DNA from: Pseudomonas putida
Lineage (GTDB): Bacteria > Pseudomonadota > Gammaproteobacteria > Pseudomonadales > Pseudomonadaceae
Direction: 5' to 3'
Assembly: GCF_026625125.1 (NCBI RefSeq)
Contig: NZ_CP113097.1
Span: 2,542,001-2,606,000, forward strand
Length of the DNA stretch: 64,000 nt
Position numbers and translations under genes: made by a program. Position 1 is the stretch's first letter. Each line of letters opens with the position of its first letter. The notes beneath the pieces were generated by a model, which was not told the DNA's origin, did not search any database, and was given only the letters and a program-made list of their open reading frames with translations. This document shows, piece by piece, positions 8,628-17,687 of the stretch.

Positions 8628-9242
8628 GTGTCAATCAATGTGCTGGCGGCGTTCTGGGCCGTGTCATTGCTGTTCGTGATCACCCCCGGTGCAGACTGGG
8701 CTTACGCTATCTCGGCCGGCATGCGCGGGCGCTGGGTGATGCCAGCGGTCGCCGGCATGCTGTCCGGGCATTTTCTGGCAACACTGATCGTTGCGGCTGG
8801 CGTGGGGAGCCTGGTTGTCGGGCACCCACAGGCATTGTTGTTGCTGACCTTGGCGGGTTGCACCTACCTGCTCTGGCTGGGCGGCAACCTGTTGCTGAGC
8901 CCGGCGGTGCCACAAGGGGGGCCGAGTGATTCAAGCGATAGCGGCTCGCGCTGGGCGTTCAGAGGCTTTTGCGTGAGCGGGCTCAACCCCAAGGTATTCC
9001 TGTTGTTCCTGGCCTTGCTGCCGCAATTCACGGACCCTCAGTCGAGTTGGCCGGTACCTGTACAGATCCTGCTGCTGGGGCTGGTCCACCTGTGCAGCTC
9101 GCTGGTGATCTATCTGCTGGTAGGTTATGGCGCCAAAGCCGTCCTGAGTACCCGGCCGGAGGCGGCGAAGAGGGTGGGGCGGTTATCGGGAGCGGCGATG
9201 ATCCTGGTGGCGCTGGGGTTGATGGTGGGGCAATTCGGCTGA
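8628..9242 (+). CDS. LysE/RhtB-family amino acid exporter
   Basis: 204-residue inner-membrane protein with about six helices. It opens with NVLAAFWAVSLLFVITPGADW, where the TPGAD motif is the LysE-family hallmark, and has the GLNPKVFLLFLALLPQF signature in the centre. The family exports amino acids or their analogues. The GTG start at 8628 has GAAGGAAG just upstream. It is divergent from the Lrp-type gene at 8066-8518, which probably controls it. Confidence 0.9.
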   Translation: MSINVLAAFWAVSLLFVITPGADWAYAISAGMRGRWVMPAVAGMLSGHFLATLIVAAGVGSLVVGHPQALLLLTLAGCTYLLWLGGNLLLSPAVPQGGPSDSSDSGSRWAFRGFCVSGLNPKVFLLFLALLPQFTDPQSSWPVPVQILLLGLVHLCSSLVIYLLVGYGAKAVLSTRPEAAKRVGRLSGAAMILVALGLMVGQFG

Positions 9243-9338
9243 GGGGCCAGTGACTAACGGCGAGTAGCGGGGAACGAACTGTTTATTGCACATCTCTTAT
9301 CCTCAGATGGATGGCAATGTGCCCGGGACTCCCCAGAG

Positions 9339-11504
9339 ATGAAACCGCTTCAACGACACGAAACCCCAACGCCGCTACCGCACTTTCTGCTCAATGGCGG
9401 TGCCATCGGCACACGGCTGCAGACGATGGACTGGAGCGATTCACCGCTCGGCCCGCCGCAATCCTGGTCGCCCCACCTGCAGGCGGTGATGGCCACATTA
9501 CTGCCGGCCCAGGCCCAGTTCGTGCTGTTCTGGGGGGAGGCTTTTGCAGCGCTTTACAACGACGCCTACGCGCCGACCATTGGCAGCAAGCATCCCCACG
9601 CTTTAGGGCGCCCAGCCCAGGAATACTGGCGCGAACTGTGGCATGACCTCGAACCGTTGCTGCGTGGCGTGCGAGAGACTGGCCAGACCTTTTCGGCCAA
9701 GGATCGCCCCTTTTATATAGAGCGCCACGGATCGGGCGAAACGGTGTACTTCGACGTGTCGTATTCCGCAGTGCGTGAGGCCGATGGCAGTGTCGGCGGG
9801 GTGCTGTGCCTGGTCACCGAGACCACCGAGAGGGTACGCTTGCAGCAGAATCAGGCGTTTTTGCTGGAGTTGAGCCGCACGTTGCCTGGGTTGGGTGAAG
9901 CCGATCGCATCGAAGCCTACGTGGTGAGCCGCCTGGCTGAGCACCTGGGTGCGACGCAGGTCTGTTTCGCTGAGGATCAGGGCGACGGCGTAGGGTTCAA
10001 GGTTGCGCACGACTGGGCTGATGGCGTGCCATCGCTGGTCGGGCAACACCGCTACGCGCGCTACGGCGCTGCGCTGCATGAGCGACTGGCGGCAGGGCAG
10101 GTGGTGCAGCAAGCGTATGACAGTGCAACGTCACCCCTGGGCGGCCTTTGCTCGACGTTGCATGTGCCGGTGCTGCGTGGCGGTCGCCTGGAAGCCATGC
10201 TCGGCGTGCATTGTCATGGCCCGCGCCAGTGGCTTGAAGAGGAATGCCGCTTGGTGGAGGAGACGGCCAAGCAAGGCTGGGCGGCCATCACCCATGCCCG
10301 CGCAGAACGCGCCCTGCACCTGCTCAACGACAGCCTGGAGGAGCGCGTCACGGCGGCACTCGCCCAGCGTGAGGCCGCGATGCTGCAGTTGCACGAAGCG
10401 CATAAGCTGGAAATGATCGGGCAACTGACGGGCGGTATTGCCCATGACTTGAACAACATGCTCACGCCTATCATCGGCTCTTTCGAACTGCTGCGCCGGC
10501 ACTCACAGTCCGACCGTGCCCCGCGCCTGATCGATGGGGGGCTGCAGGCTGCCGAACGGGCACGCAATCTGGTCGCGCGCTTGCTCAGCTTCGCCCGTCG
10601 GCAAACCCTCAAGCCCCAGGCAGTTTCGCTGGCCGCTCTGGTAGAGGACATGCACGAGATGCTGGCCCGATCACTGGGGCCGACCATCGCGGTGAGCGTG
10701 CAGATTGACCCGGCTTTGCCTGCGGTGGTCGTAGACCCTCATCAACTTGAGCTGGCGCTGCTGAACCTGGCGGTCAACGCACGCGACGCCATGCTCGAAG
10801 GTGGCGCCCTGAGCATCTGCGCCGGGCTTGAGGGCGAGGGCCCCGAAAGGCCGGCGACTCTGGCGGCGGGACAGATGGTGTGGCTGCAGGTTCGCGACAG
10901 TGGCAGTGGCATGGATGAAGATCAGTTGCGCCGTTGCGTCGAACCGTTCTACTCCACCAAAGGCGTCGGCAAGGGCACCGGCCTTGGCCTGCCGATGGTT
11001 CAGGGGCTGGCCGTACAGTCCGGTGGCGGCTTCGAGATACGCTCGCAGCAAGGGCAGGGTACGGTTGCCACGTTGTGGCTGCCGAGCAGCGATGGGGTTG
11101 CGGTGTGTCGTGACAGTGAACGGGCAGAGGTGCCGCTGGCAGACCCTACGCGTCGGGTGCTGCTGGTGGACGACGAAGAGATCGTGCGCCATGCCACAGC
11201 CTTGCAATTGCGCGACCTGGGGTATCAGGTGACCGAAGCGGCCAGTGCCGCTGCAGCGTGGCAGTTGGTAGAAAAGGGCTGGTGGCCTGATGTTCTGGTG
11301 ACCGATCATGTCATGGCGGATATGACCGGGGTGCGGTTCGCTCAACGGATGCGCGAGCGCCAGGCTGACCTGCCCGTGCTGATCATAACCGGCTATGCCA
11401 ACCTGACACCGCGCGAACTCAAGGGCTTCGAGGTGTTGCGCAAGCCGTATCGGCGCGCAGAACTGGCGCAGAGGGTGGCGCGCCTGCTTACCGGCAGGCC
11501 TTGA
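9339..11504 (+). CDS. Hybrid sensor histidine kinase (PAS-GAF-HisKA-HATPase-REC), copy 1
   Basis: 721 residues with no obvious membrane segment, so probably cytosolic. A PAS-like domain (~29-165) starts WSDSPLGPPQSWSPHLQAV and is followed by a GAF-like domain (~175-320). The HisKA region has the phosphoacceptor His369 in LTGGIAHDLNNML. The ATPase domain shows NLAVNARDAM (N box), DSGSGMD (G1) and GTGLGLPMVQG (G2). A receiver domain (~603-715) begins RVLLVDDEE, with the likely phosphorylated Asp in VTDHVM. The layout resembles bacteriophytochrome-like or light/redox hybrid kinases, but no chromophore Cys is evident. It converges on a second kinase of the same build with a 6-bp gap. Confidence 0.9.
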   Translation: MKPLQRHETPTPLPHFLLNGGAIGTRLQTMDWSDSPLGPPQSWSPHLQAVMATLLPAQAQFVLFWGEAFAALYNDAYAPTIGSKHPHALGRPAQEYWRELWHDLEPLLRGVRETGQTFSAKDRPFYIERHGSGETVYFDVSYSAVREADGSVGGVLCLVTETTERVRLQQNQAFLLELSRTLPGLGEADRIEAYVVSRLAEHLGATQVCFAEDQGDGVGFKVAHDWADGVPSLVGQHRYARYGAALHERLAAGQVVQQAYDSATSPLGGLCSTLHVPVLRGGRLEAMLGVHCHGPRQWLEEECRLVEETAKQGWAAITHARAERALHLLNDSLEERVTAALAQREAAMLQLHEAHKLEMIGQLTGGIAHDLNNMLTPIIGSFELLRRHSQSDRAPRLIDGGLQAAERARNLVARLLSFARRQTLKPQAVSLAALVEDMHEMLARSLGPTIAVSVQIDPALPAVVVDPHQLELALLNLAVNARDAMLEGGALSICAGLEGEGPERPATLAAGQMVWLQVRDSGSGMDEDQLRRCVEPFYSTKGVGKGTGLGLPMVQGLAVQSGGGFEIRSQQGQGTVATLWLPSSDGVAVCRDSERAEVPLADPTRRVLLVDDEEIVRHATALQLRDLGYQVTEAASAAAAWQLVEKGWWPDVLVTDHVMADMTGVRFAQRMRERQADLPVLIITGYANLTPRELKGFEVLRKPYRRAELAQRVARLLTGRP

Positions 11505-11510
11505 CGGCCT

Positions 11511-13694
11511 TCAAGGCGCCAGCACCTTGCCAAGCAACTGGCATACTTGCTCGACCGAGTACGGCTTTGCCAGAAAGGTGAACCCTTCGTGGCCGCCTTC
11601 GGCAATCGCGTCGCTGTAGCCGGAGGTGAGGATCACCGGCAATTGCGGGCGCTGGCGGCGTAGCTCGCGGGCCAGGGCCAGGCCGCCCATACCGGGCATG
11701 ACCACATCGGAAAATACCGCATCGAAGTCGCCTGCCGGCCCTGCCAACTCCACCAAGGCGTGCTCCGCTGAGTTCACCCAGCAGATTCGGTACCCGTGGT
11801 CTTCGAGGATCTGCGCGGTGAAATTGCCCAGATCGGGGTTGTCTTCCACCACCAGTATCCGCCGCCGCGCGCCGTTCACCTGAGGGGCGCTGAACTCGGC
11901 GGCCCTATCGGCGTGCTCGGCAGGCGGTTCCTCTTGCGGCAGGTACAGGGTAAAGGTCGTCCCCTGGCCCGGGATGCTGGCAACCTCCACATCCCCCCCG
12001 GATTGCTTGGCAAAACCGAACACCTGCGATAGGCCGAGCCCCGTGCCTTCCCCGGGTGCCTTGGTGGTGAAGAACGGGTCGAAGATGCGCTCGAGCAGTT
12101 CATCCGGGATACCAGCACCGCTGTCCACCACTGAGATGGCGGCGAACGGCCCGTCGTGTGCCTGCTGGTCGCGCAGGCCAGGCATGCGTTGGTTGGGCAG
12201 CAGGCGCAAATGCAAGGTGCCTTCGCCGGCCATGGCATCACGGCCATTGAGCATCAGGTTGATCACCGCGGTTTCCAGTTGGCTGAGGTCGGCGCGGATG
12301 TGGCATGGCGTCGGCGGCAACTCCAGTGCTACCTGGATCCGCGCCCCCGTGGCGGTGTCGAGCATGTCGGCCATGGCCTGCAGGCGCGCCCCGGCTTCGA
12401 ATAGCTGGGGGCTCAATGCCTGACGGCGGGCAAAGGCCAGCAACTGGCCTGTCAGCTTGGCGCCGCGGTCGACAGTGTCGGCCATGGTCTTGAGGTAGCG
12501 TTCGCGGCGGCTTTGCTCGAGGTTGGGGCGCTGCAGAAAGTGCAGCGACGAGCGGATGATGGTGAGCAGGTTGTTGAAGTCATGGGCGACGCCACCGGTC
12601 AACTGGCCGATGGCTTCGAGCTTCTGGGCCTGGCGGAGCACGGCCTCGGTATGCAGCAGTTGGGTAGTGCGTTCTTCGACGCGGTGCTCCAGGGTGGCGT
12701 TGAGCGATTCGAGCGCAGCCAGCGCCTCCCGCACTTCGGCGTGGGACTGGACCCGCTGGATATGCGCCCAGCAACGCTCTGTCACTTCCCCGATCAGCGC
12801 CTGTTCGTAGCCCGTCCACTGCCGTGGCATTTTATCGTGGATGGCCATCAGCGCGGTGAGTCGGCCGTCCTTGACCAATGGCATGCAGATGGTGGCGGTA
12901 ATGCCGATGGCCTGGAAGGTGGCAGCTTCGTCACTGGCCAACTCGTTCAGGTTGTCGTTGATCACCAGCGGCAGGCCGTTGCGCAGTTGGCTGACGGCCA
13001 GGCGGCCGAAGTCAGCCAGGCGGTATTGGCCCAGCAGCCGTGGGGAACCCGGGGCGACAGCGTCGCCGCAGATCGTGAAGCCATCTTGGTCGGCATCCAT
13101 CACGGCATAGGCGCAACTGGACAGCTGCAGGTGCTCCACCAGCATGCCGGTGGTGATGGCCATTACCCGGTCCGGATCCGTGGCATTCGCCACGGCCCGC
13201 CCCAGGTCGTCAAGAAATGCCAGCCGCTGGTTGGTGACCACACTGCTGGTCGTCTCGGTGACCGTGTCGAGCATGCCCACCACTTCGCCGTTCTGGTCAC
13301 GAATGGGGCTGTAGCAGAAGGTGAAGTAAGCACGCTCCGGGCCGCCGTTGCGGTCGATGGTCAGCGGGAAGTCTTCGATATAGACGGCTTCGCCGCCCAG
13401 GGCGCGTTCGGCCATGGCCGAGATGTCGGCCCAGGCTTCTTGCCACACTTCGCGAAACGGCTTGCCCAGCGCACCGGGTTTTCTGCCAAGGATTGGCAAG
13501 AACGCGTCGTTGTGCAGGGTAAGCAGGTCGGGGCCCCAGAGAATCGCCTGAGGAAAGCGCGAGGCCAGGCACAGGGCCACGGTGGTCTTGAGTACGTCAG
13601 GCCATCCCTCGATCGGGCCCAGGGAGGTCGTGGTCCAGTCGTGATTGCGAATGCGCTCGGCCATCAGCCCGCCGCCGTCCAGCCATTTAGCCAT
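11511..13694 (-). CDS. Hybrid sensor histidine kinase (PAS-GAF-HisKA-HATPase-REC), copy 2
   Basis: 727 residues; same architecture as the convergent neighbour. The PAS-like domain opens [20 protein letters not shown], with GAF after it. The H box is [14 protein letters not shown], the N box [13 protein letters not shown]1 [12 protein letters not shown]2 [11 protein letters not shown]. The C-terminal REC starts [12 protein letters not shown], with the phospho-Asp in [12 protein letters not shown]. No membrane segments are seen. The ATG at 13694 follows GGAGCACAC and is preferred over one five codons upstream. No separate response regulator or output domain adjoins either kinase, so the pair must signal to a partner elsewhere. 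Confidence 0.9.
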   Translation of the reverse strand: MAKWLDGGGLMAERIRNHDWTTTSLGPIEGWPDVLKTTVALCLASRFPQAILWGPDLLTLHNDAFLPILGRKPGALGKPFREVWQEAWADISAMAERALGGEAVYIEDFPLTIDRNGGPERAYFTFCYSPIRDQNGEVVGMLDTVTETTSSVVTNQRLAFLDDLGRAVANATDPDRVMAITTGMLVEHLQLSSCAYAVMDADQDGFTICGDAVAPGSPRLLGQYRLADFGRLAVSQLRNGLPLVINDNLNELASDEAATFQAIGITATICMPLVKDGRLTALMAIHDKMPRQWTGYEQALIGEVTERCWAHIQRVQSHAEVREALAALESLNATLEHRVEERTTQLLHTEAVLRQAQKLEAIGQLTGGVAHDFNNLLTIIRSSLHFLQRPNLEQSRRERYLKTMADTVDRGAKLTGQLLAFARRQALSPQLFEAGARLQAMADMLDTATGARIQVALELPPTPCHIRADLSQLETAVINLMLNGRDAMAGEGTLHLRLLPNQRMPGLRDQQAHDGPFAAISVVDSGAGIPDELLERIFDPFFTTKAPGEGTGLGLSQVFGFAKQSGGDVEVASIPGQGTTFTLYLPQEEPPAEHADRAAEFSAPQVNGARRRILVVEDNPDLGNFTAQILEDHGYRICWVNSAEHALVELAGPAGDFDAVFSDVVMPGMGGLALARELRRQRPQLPVILTSGYSDAIAEGGHEGFTFLAKPYSVEQVCQLLGKVLAP

Positions 13695-13796
13695 GTGTGC
13701 TCCGCCCATCCTTTTGCCGGGGATGCCAAGGGTGCACCGAGCATAACCGATTGGCGAGGGCTTTATGCTGCATGCCGGTGATCAGCCGCAGCAGGG

Positions 13797-14360
13797 TCAA
13801 CGAATGAAGTGCACCTTGCCGGTGTCGTCATTGCCCATGTAGATCCCGTACACCCCAGCCTGCCGCTCGAGGATGTAACGCTCGAGAATCTGCCGTATCG
13901 CCGGATAGTAGATCTCGTCCCAAGGGATCTGGTCGGGTTCGAAGAACGTGTAGGCCAGCGTTTCTGGCCCGTACTGGCCGGTCTCCTCGGTGGCGATCGC
14001 GCGAAAGATGATGTACACCTCGCTGATTGTCGGCACGCTGAAGATCGAGTAGGGTGAGACGATTTCGGCACGCACGCCGCTTTCTTCCCACACCTCACGC
14101 AGCGCTGCCTGCTCGGTGGTTTCGCCCGCTTCCATGAACCCGGCCGGCAGCGTCCAGGTGCCGGGGCGCGGCGGGATCGCCCGCTGGCACAGCAGGTACT
14201 TGCCATCGCGTTCGATGATGCAGCCGGCGATGATCTTCGGGTTGATGTAGTGGACATAGCCGCACCCGGTACAGTGCAGGCGCTCATGGGTGTCGCCATG
14301 GGGAACGCCCCGGGCCAGTTCTGTGGTGCAGTGCGGGCAGTAGCGCGGGGCGTTGGGCAT
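13797..14360 (-). CDS. Nudix hydrolase with N-terminal zinc ribbon
   Basis: 187 residues. A zinc ribbon (Cys8, Cys11, Cys30, Cys33) precedes a Nudix domain with an intact Nudix box beginning GFMEAGE and ending REVWEESG, so catalysis is expected. This layout resembles NudC-like or NUDT-type dinucleotide pyrophosphatases, but it is shorter than NudC and lacks its extra N-terminal domain. Substrate is unknown; NADH or ADP-ribose-like nucleotides are reasonable guesses. It starts 2 bp after the GntR gene stop and reads in the same direction, so it may be the last gene of the catabolic operon. Confidence 0.88.
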   Translation of the reverse strand: MPNAPRYCPHCTTELARGVPHGDTHERLHCTGCGYVHYINPKIIAGCIIERDGKYLLCQRAIPPRPGTWTLPAGFMEAGETTEQAALREVWEESGVRAEIVSPYSIFSVPTISEVYIIFRAIATEETGQYGPETLAYTFFEPDQIPWDEIYYPAIRQILERYILERQAGVYGIYMGNDDTGKVHFIR

Positions 14361-14362
14361 GG

Positions 14363-15127
14363 TCAGCGGCCTATGCGGGGTTCTATACGGGGTTCCTTGA
14401 GGGCCAGAGGCTCGACCATGTCGCGCACCTTGGTGTTGTCGTCCTGCTTCTGGCGCAGGTAGTCCAGGGCCACCTTGGCGGCGGCGCGCACATGGTCGAC
14501 CGAGGCCTGGTGGGCCACCAGCGGGTCGCCACTCTTGATGGCGTCGACGATCTTTTCCATTTCAAGGTTGCTGGCGCCGCGGCGGTTCTGCTGCGACACC
14601 GAGGTGGCGCGCAGGTAGCTGATGCGCGCCTGCAACTGGCGCAGCTGCTGCGCTGCGACCTGGTTGCCGGAGCCTTCGAGCAGTACCTCGTAGAAGCCTT
14701 GGACCGAGTCCAGCACCTGCTGCAGCTCGCCTTCCTCGAGTGCCTCGCGGTTGACCTCAAGCGCCCGCTCCAGGGCCCGGATGTCCTTGGCTTTGGCATT
14801 GAGGGTGAACAGCTGCACGATCAGGCCTTCGAGTACACAGCGCAGCTCGTAGATATCGCGGGCGTCTTCCAGGGTGATGATGGCCACGCGTGGCCCCTTG
14901 GCATCGGCGAATTCCACCAGGCCTTCGGACTCCAGGTGTCGCAGGGCTTCACGCACCGAGGTACGGCTGACACCAAGGCGGTCGCAGAGGTCGCGCTCGA
15001 CCAGGCGATCGCCGGGGAGCAGGTGGAAATTCATGATCGCGCCGCGCAGCTTGTCGAGCACGATTTCACGCAGTGTTACGGGGTTGCGGTTGACCTTGAA
15101 GCTGTCGTCGAGTGGCTGGCGTTTCAT
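14363..15127 (-). CDS. GntR/FCD-family transcriptional regulator of the catabolic island
   Basis: 254 residues. The winged HTH (~18-80, with LVERDLCDRLGVSRTSVREAL split across 43-63) is followed by an all-helical FCD ligand domain (~90-220). FCD regulators bind small organic acids through a metal site and usually repress nearby catabolic genes. It lies at the end of the operon running from the DUF1185 gene. The sites ATGGTATACCAT (19222-19233), ATGGTATACCGT (21114-21125) and GGAATACCATAATATGGT (21288-21305) precede the three transcription units and fit the TGGTNNACCA-type operators of this subfamily, so it is the likely local regulator. Confidence 0.88.
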   Translation of the reverse strand: MKRQPLDDSFKVNRNPVTLREIVLDKLRGAIMNFHLLPGDRLVERDLCDRLGVSRTSVREALRHLESEGLVEFADAKGPRVAIITLEDARDIYELRCVLEGLIVQLFTLNAKAKDIRALERALEVNREALEEGELQQVLDSVQGFYEVLLEGSGNQVAAQQLRQLQARISYLRATSVSQQNRRGASNLEMEKIVDAIKSGDPLVAHQASVDHVRAAAKVALDYLRQKQDDNTKVRDMVEPLALKEPRIEPRIGR

Positions 15128-15215
15128 CAGGTGCGCTCTTTATGAGGCTGTTTCGCCAACATCGCGGAACACCCCGAACCGAGGTGCTCCCTGCAGTGGT
15201 TCGAACAGCCCGTTG

Positions 15216-15605
15216 TTAACGGGTTGACTCCGCATCGGCTTCGGCGAACGCTTCGCGGGCCAGGCGGAAACTGTCCACCGCCGCGGGCACGCCGCAATAA
15301 ATGCCGACCTGGAGCAGGATCTCGCGAATCTGTTCACGGCTCAGGCCATTACGCAAGGCGCCGCGAATATGGAGCTTGAGCTCGTGGGGCCGGTTGAGCG
15401 CGGAAATCATGGCCAAGTTTATCATGCTGCGCTCTTTGAGCGATAAGCCATCGCGGCCCCAGACGTGGCCCCAGCAGTACTCGGTAACCAGCTCCTGCAA
15501 AGGCTTGGTGAAGTCGTCGGCGTTCTGGATCGAGCGGTTAACGTAGTCCTCGCCCAGCACCTGGGTACGGATCTGCAAGCCTTTTTCGTACTTTTCGTTG
15601 CTCAT
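15216..15605 (-). CDS. Carboxymuconolactone decarboxylase (CMD/AhpD-like) family protein
   Basis: 129 residues, all helical, with the CMD segment LSLKERSMINLAMISALNRPHELKLH read across 54-79. It lacks the AhpD CxxC pair, so it is not a peroxidase-type member. It resembles gamma-carboxymuconolactone decarboxylase in length, but no protocatechuate genes are near. In this cluster it may decarboxylate or isomerise a ring-cleavage product (inference). ATG 15605 is chosen because homologous CMD proteins start at this point and the upstream extension is Arg/Ser-rich read-through. Confidence 0.85.
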   Translation of the reverse strand: MSNEKYEKGLQIRTQVLGEDYVNRSIQNADDFTKPLQELVTEYCWGHVWGRDGLSLKERSMINLAMISALNRPHELKLHIRGALRNGLSREQIREILLQVGIYCGVPAAVDSFRLAREAFAEADAESTR

Positions 15606-15626
15606 CGTCTGGCTCCGAATCAAAAG

Positions 15627-15699
15627 AGGGGCCGCAACCAAGGGTGAGAGGGTCGCGCGGCCCCTGAAAAAAGAACTGTCGGAGCCGCTTTGCGGCCCC
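15627..15699 (-). terminator. Stem-loops between flavin reductase A and CMD gene
   Basis: Two structures lie in the 100-bp gap. GGAGCCGC-TTT-GCGGCCCC (15681-15699) is a tight hairpin. On the minus strand it is followed by a run of six T about 10 bases on, like an attenuator. AGGGGCCGC (15627-15635) pairs perfectly with GCGGCCCCT (15657-15665). They may lower expression of the distal CMD and gntR genes relative to the proximal enzymes. Confidence 0.45.
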
Positions 15700-15706
15700 G
15701 AGGGCA

Positions 15707-16192
15707 TCAGCCCAGCGGGGGCAGGGCGCCCAGTTTGCCTTTGTGGTAGACCATCGGGGTCACCGGGTCGGCGGGCAGCACCAGGTTCTTCACCGCGCCG
15801 ACGATGATCGCGTGATCGCCGCCGTCATACTCGCGCCACAACTCGCACTCGATGATCGCCGTGGCCTTGCTCAGCAACGGGTTGCCCAGCTCGCTCAGGT
15901 GCCACTCGATGCCTTTGGCCTTGTCCTTGCCCTTGCCGGCGAAGGCGTAAGCCTCGGCAGTCTGCTCGGCGGACAGCAGGTGGATCGCGAACTGCTTGCT
16001 GTCGCGCAGGATCGGGTAAGTGTCAGAGGCGTAGTTGGGGCAGAACAGCACCAGCGCCGGGTCGATCGACAGCGCACTGAATGCGCTGGCGGTGATGCCG
16101 ACAATGCCGCCGTCGGCGTCCAGCGTGGTGACCACCGTGACCCCTGACGGGAAGGAGCCCATCACGTCTTTGTAGATGCCTGGTTCGATCAT
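15707..16192 (-). CDS. Flavin reductase family protein A
   Basis: 161 residues of the flavin reductase / HpaC-RutF type split-barrel fold: GSFPSGVTVVTT at the N-terminus, ITASAFSALSIDPALVLFC for flavin binding, and GDHAIIVGAV. Such proteins reduce FMN or FAD with NAD(P)H and supply it to a two-component monooxygenase. The LLM monooxygenase at 19462-20505 is the obvious client. It aligns end to end without gaps with flavin reductase B (20572-21057). It lies 13 bp after the aldehyde dehydrogenase gene in the same operon. Confidence 0.9.
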   Translation of the reverse strand: MIEPGIYKDVMGSFPSGVTVVTTLDADGGIVGITASAFSALSIDPALVLFCPNYASDTYPILRDSKQFAIHLLSAEQTAEAYAFAGKGKDKAKGIEWHLSELGNPLLSKATAIIECELWREYDGGDHAIIVGAVKNLVLPADPVTPMVYHKGKLGALPPLG

Positions 16193-16205
16193 CGTGTATT
16201 ACCTC

Positions 16206-17687
16206 TTAGCGCATCACAAACGGGTCGGGCATCGGCGCGGTGGACAGGTTGATCCACACGGTCTTCAGCTCGGTATAGGCCAGCACCGAATCGATGCCGC
16301 TTTCACGGCCGTAGCCGCTGTTCTTGAAACCGCCGATCGGCGCCATGGCCGACACGGCGCGGTACGTATTGACCCAGATGATCCCCGAACGCACGTCACG
16401 GGCCAGGCGGTGGGCGCGGCCCAGGTCGCGGGTCCAGATGCCGGCAGCGAGGCCGAACTGCGAGTCGTTGGCGATGGCAAGGGCCTCTTCCTCGGTCTTG
16501 AAGCGGATGACCGCGGCGACCGGGCCGAACACTTCTTCCTGCATGATGGTCATCGAGTTGCTGTCGCACTCGAACAGCGTCGGTTCGTAGAACCAGCCTT
16601 CGCCCTCCACGTCGGCACGTTTGCCGCCCATGTGCAGCGTGGCGCCTTCGGCCTTGGCCGCAGCAACCAGGCTTTCGACCACGGCCAGCTGCTGGGCAGT
16701 GGCCATCGGGCCCATTTCGCTGGCGTCGTCCTGGGGGTTACCGATGCGGATGCGCTTGGCCCGCTCGATCAGGCGGGCGACGAATTCGTCGAAGATCTCG
16801 TCCTGCACCAGCAGGCGCGAACCTGCCACGCAGCTTTGCCCGGAGGCCGCGTAGATGCCGGCCACTGCGCCGTTGATGGCACTGTCCAGGTCAGCGTCGG
16901 CGAAAATGATGTTCGGCGACTTGCCGCCCAGCTCAAGCGACAGCTTGGCGAAGTTCTCGGCGCTGCTGCGCACCACGTGGCGAGCGGTGGCGGCGCCGCC
17001 GGTGAAGGCGATCTTGCGCACCAGCGGGTGGCGCGTCAGTGCCGCGCCGGTGCTGGGGCCGTAGCCGGTGACCACATTGACCACGCCGGCAGGGAAGCCC
17101 GCTTTCAGGGCCAGGCGCGCCAGCTCGAGGATGGTCGCCGAGGCATGCTCGGAAGGCTTGAGCACGATGGTGTTGCCGGCGGCCAGGGCGGGCGCCAGTT
17201 TGATCGCGGTGAGGTACAGGGGGCTGTTCCACGGGATGATCCCGGCCACCACGCCGATCGGCTCGTGCACGGTGTAGGCGAACAGGTCCGGCTTGTCCAG
17301 CGGCAGGGTGCCGCCCTCGAGCTTGTCGGCGAGGCCCGCGGTGTAGTGGAAGAACTCTGGCAAGTAGCCGACCTGGCCCCGGGTTTCGCGGATCAGCTTG
17401 CCGTTGTCACGGCTTTCCAGCTGAGCCAGGTGTTCTTTGTTTTCGGCGATCAGGTCACCCAGCTTGCGCAGGAGCTTGCCCCGCGCGGTAGCGGTGATGC
17501 TGCGCCAGGCTTTGCTGTCGAACGCACGCTGGGCAGCCTGAACGGCCAGCTCCACATCGGCTTCATCGGCGTCGGGCAGTTGCGCCCAGGCCTGGGCGGT
17601 GGCCGGGTTGAGGCTATCGAAGGTCTTGCCGCTCTGGGCATCGAGCCATTGGCCGTCGATGCACATCTGGAAACGAACGAGGGTCAT
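16206..17687 (-). CDS. NAD(P)-dependent aldehyde dehydrogenase
   Basis: 493 residues, full length for the ALDH superfamily. Catalytic Glu252 (LELGGKSPN) and Cys286 (SGQSCVAGSR) are present, as is the cofactor-binding IIPWNSPLY segment. It oxidises an aldehyde to its acid. In this operon it probably acts on a semialdehyde formed after ring opening. Its ATG overlaps the stop of the alpha/beta hydrolase gene (17684-17687, ATGA), indicating translational coupling. It is not close enough to succinate- or methylmalonate-semialdehyde dehydrogenases for me to name a substrate. Confidence 0.92.
   Translation of the reverse strand: MTLVRFQMCIDGQWLDAQSGKTFDSLNPATAQAWAQLPDADEADVELAVQAAQRAFDSKAWRSITATARGKLLRKLGDLIAENKEHLAQLESRDNGKLIRETRGQVGYLPEFFHYTAGLADKLEGGTLPLDKPDLFAYTVHEPIGVVAGIIPWNSPLYLTAIKLAPALAAGNTIVLKPSEHASATILELARLALKAGFPAGVVNVVTGYGPSTGAALTRHPLVRKIAFTGGAATARHVVRSSAENFAKLSLELGGKSPNIIFADADLDSAINGAVAGIYAASGQSCVAGSRLLVQDEIFDEFVARLIERAKRIRIGNPQDDASEMGPMATAQQLAVVESLVAAAKAEGATLHMGGKRADVEGEGWFYEPTLFECDSNSMTIMQEEVFGPVAAVIRFKTEEEALAIANDSQFGLAAGIWTRDLGRAHRLARDVRSGIIWVNTYRAVSAMAPIGGFKNSGYGRESGIDSVLAYTELKTVWINLSTAPMPDPFVMR

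Noticed and set aside
12513..13781. 422-codon plus-strand frame opposite the second kinase
   Set aside because: Antisense shadow; no domain and no ribosome site.
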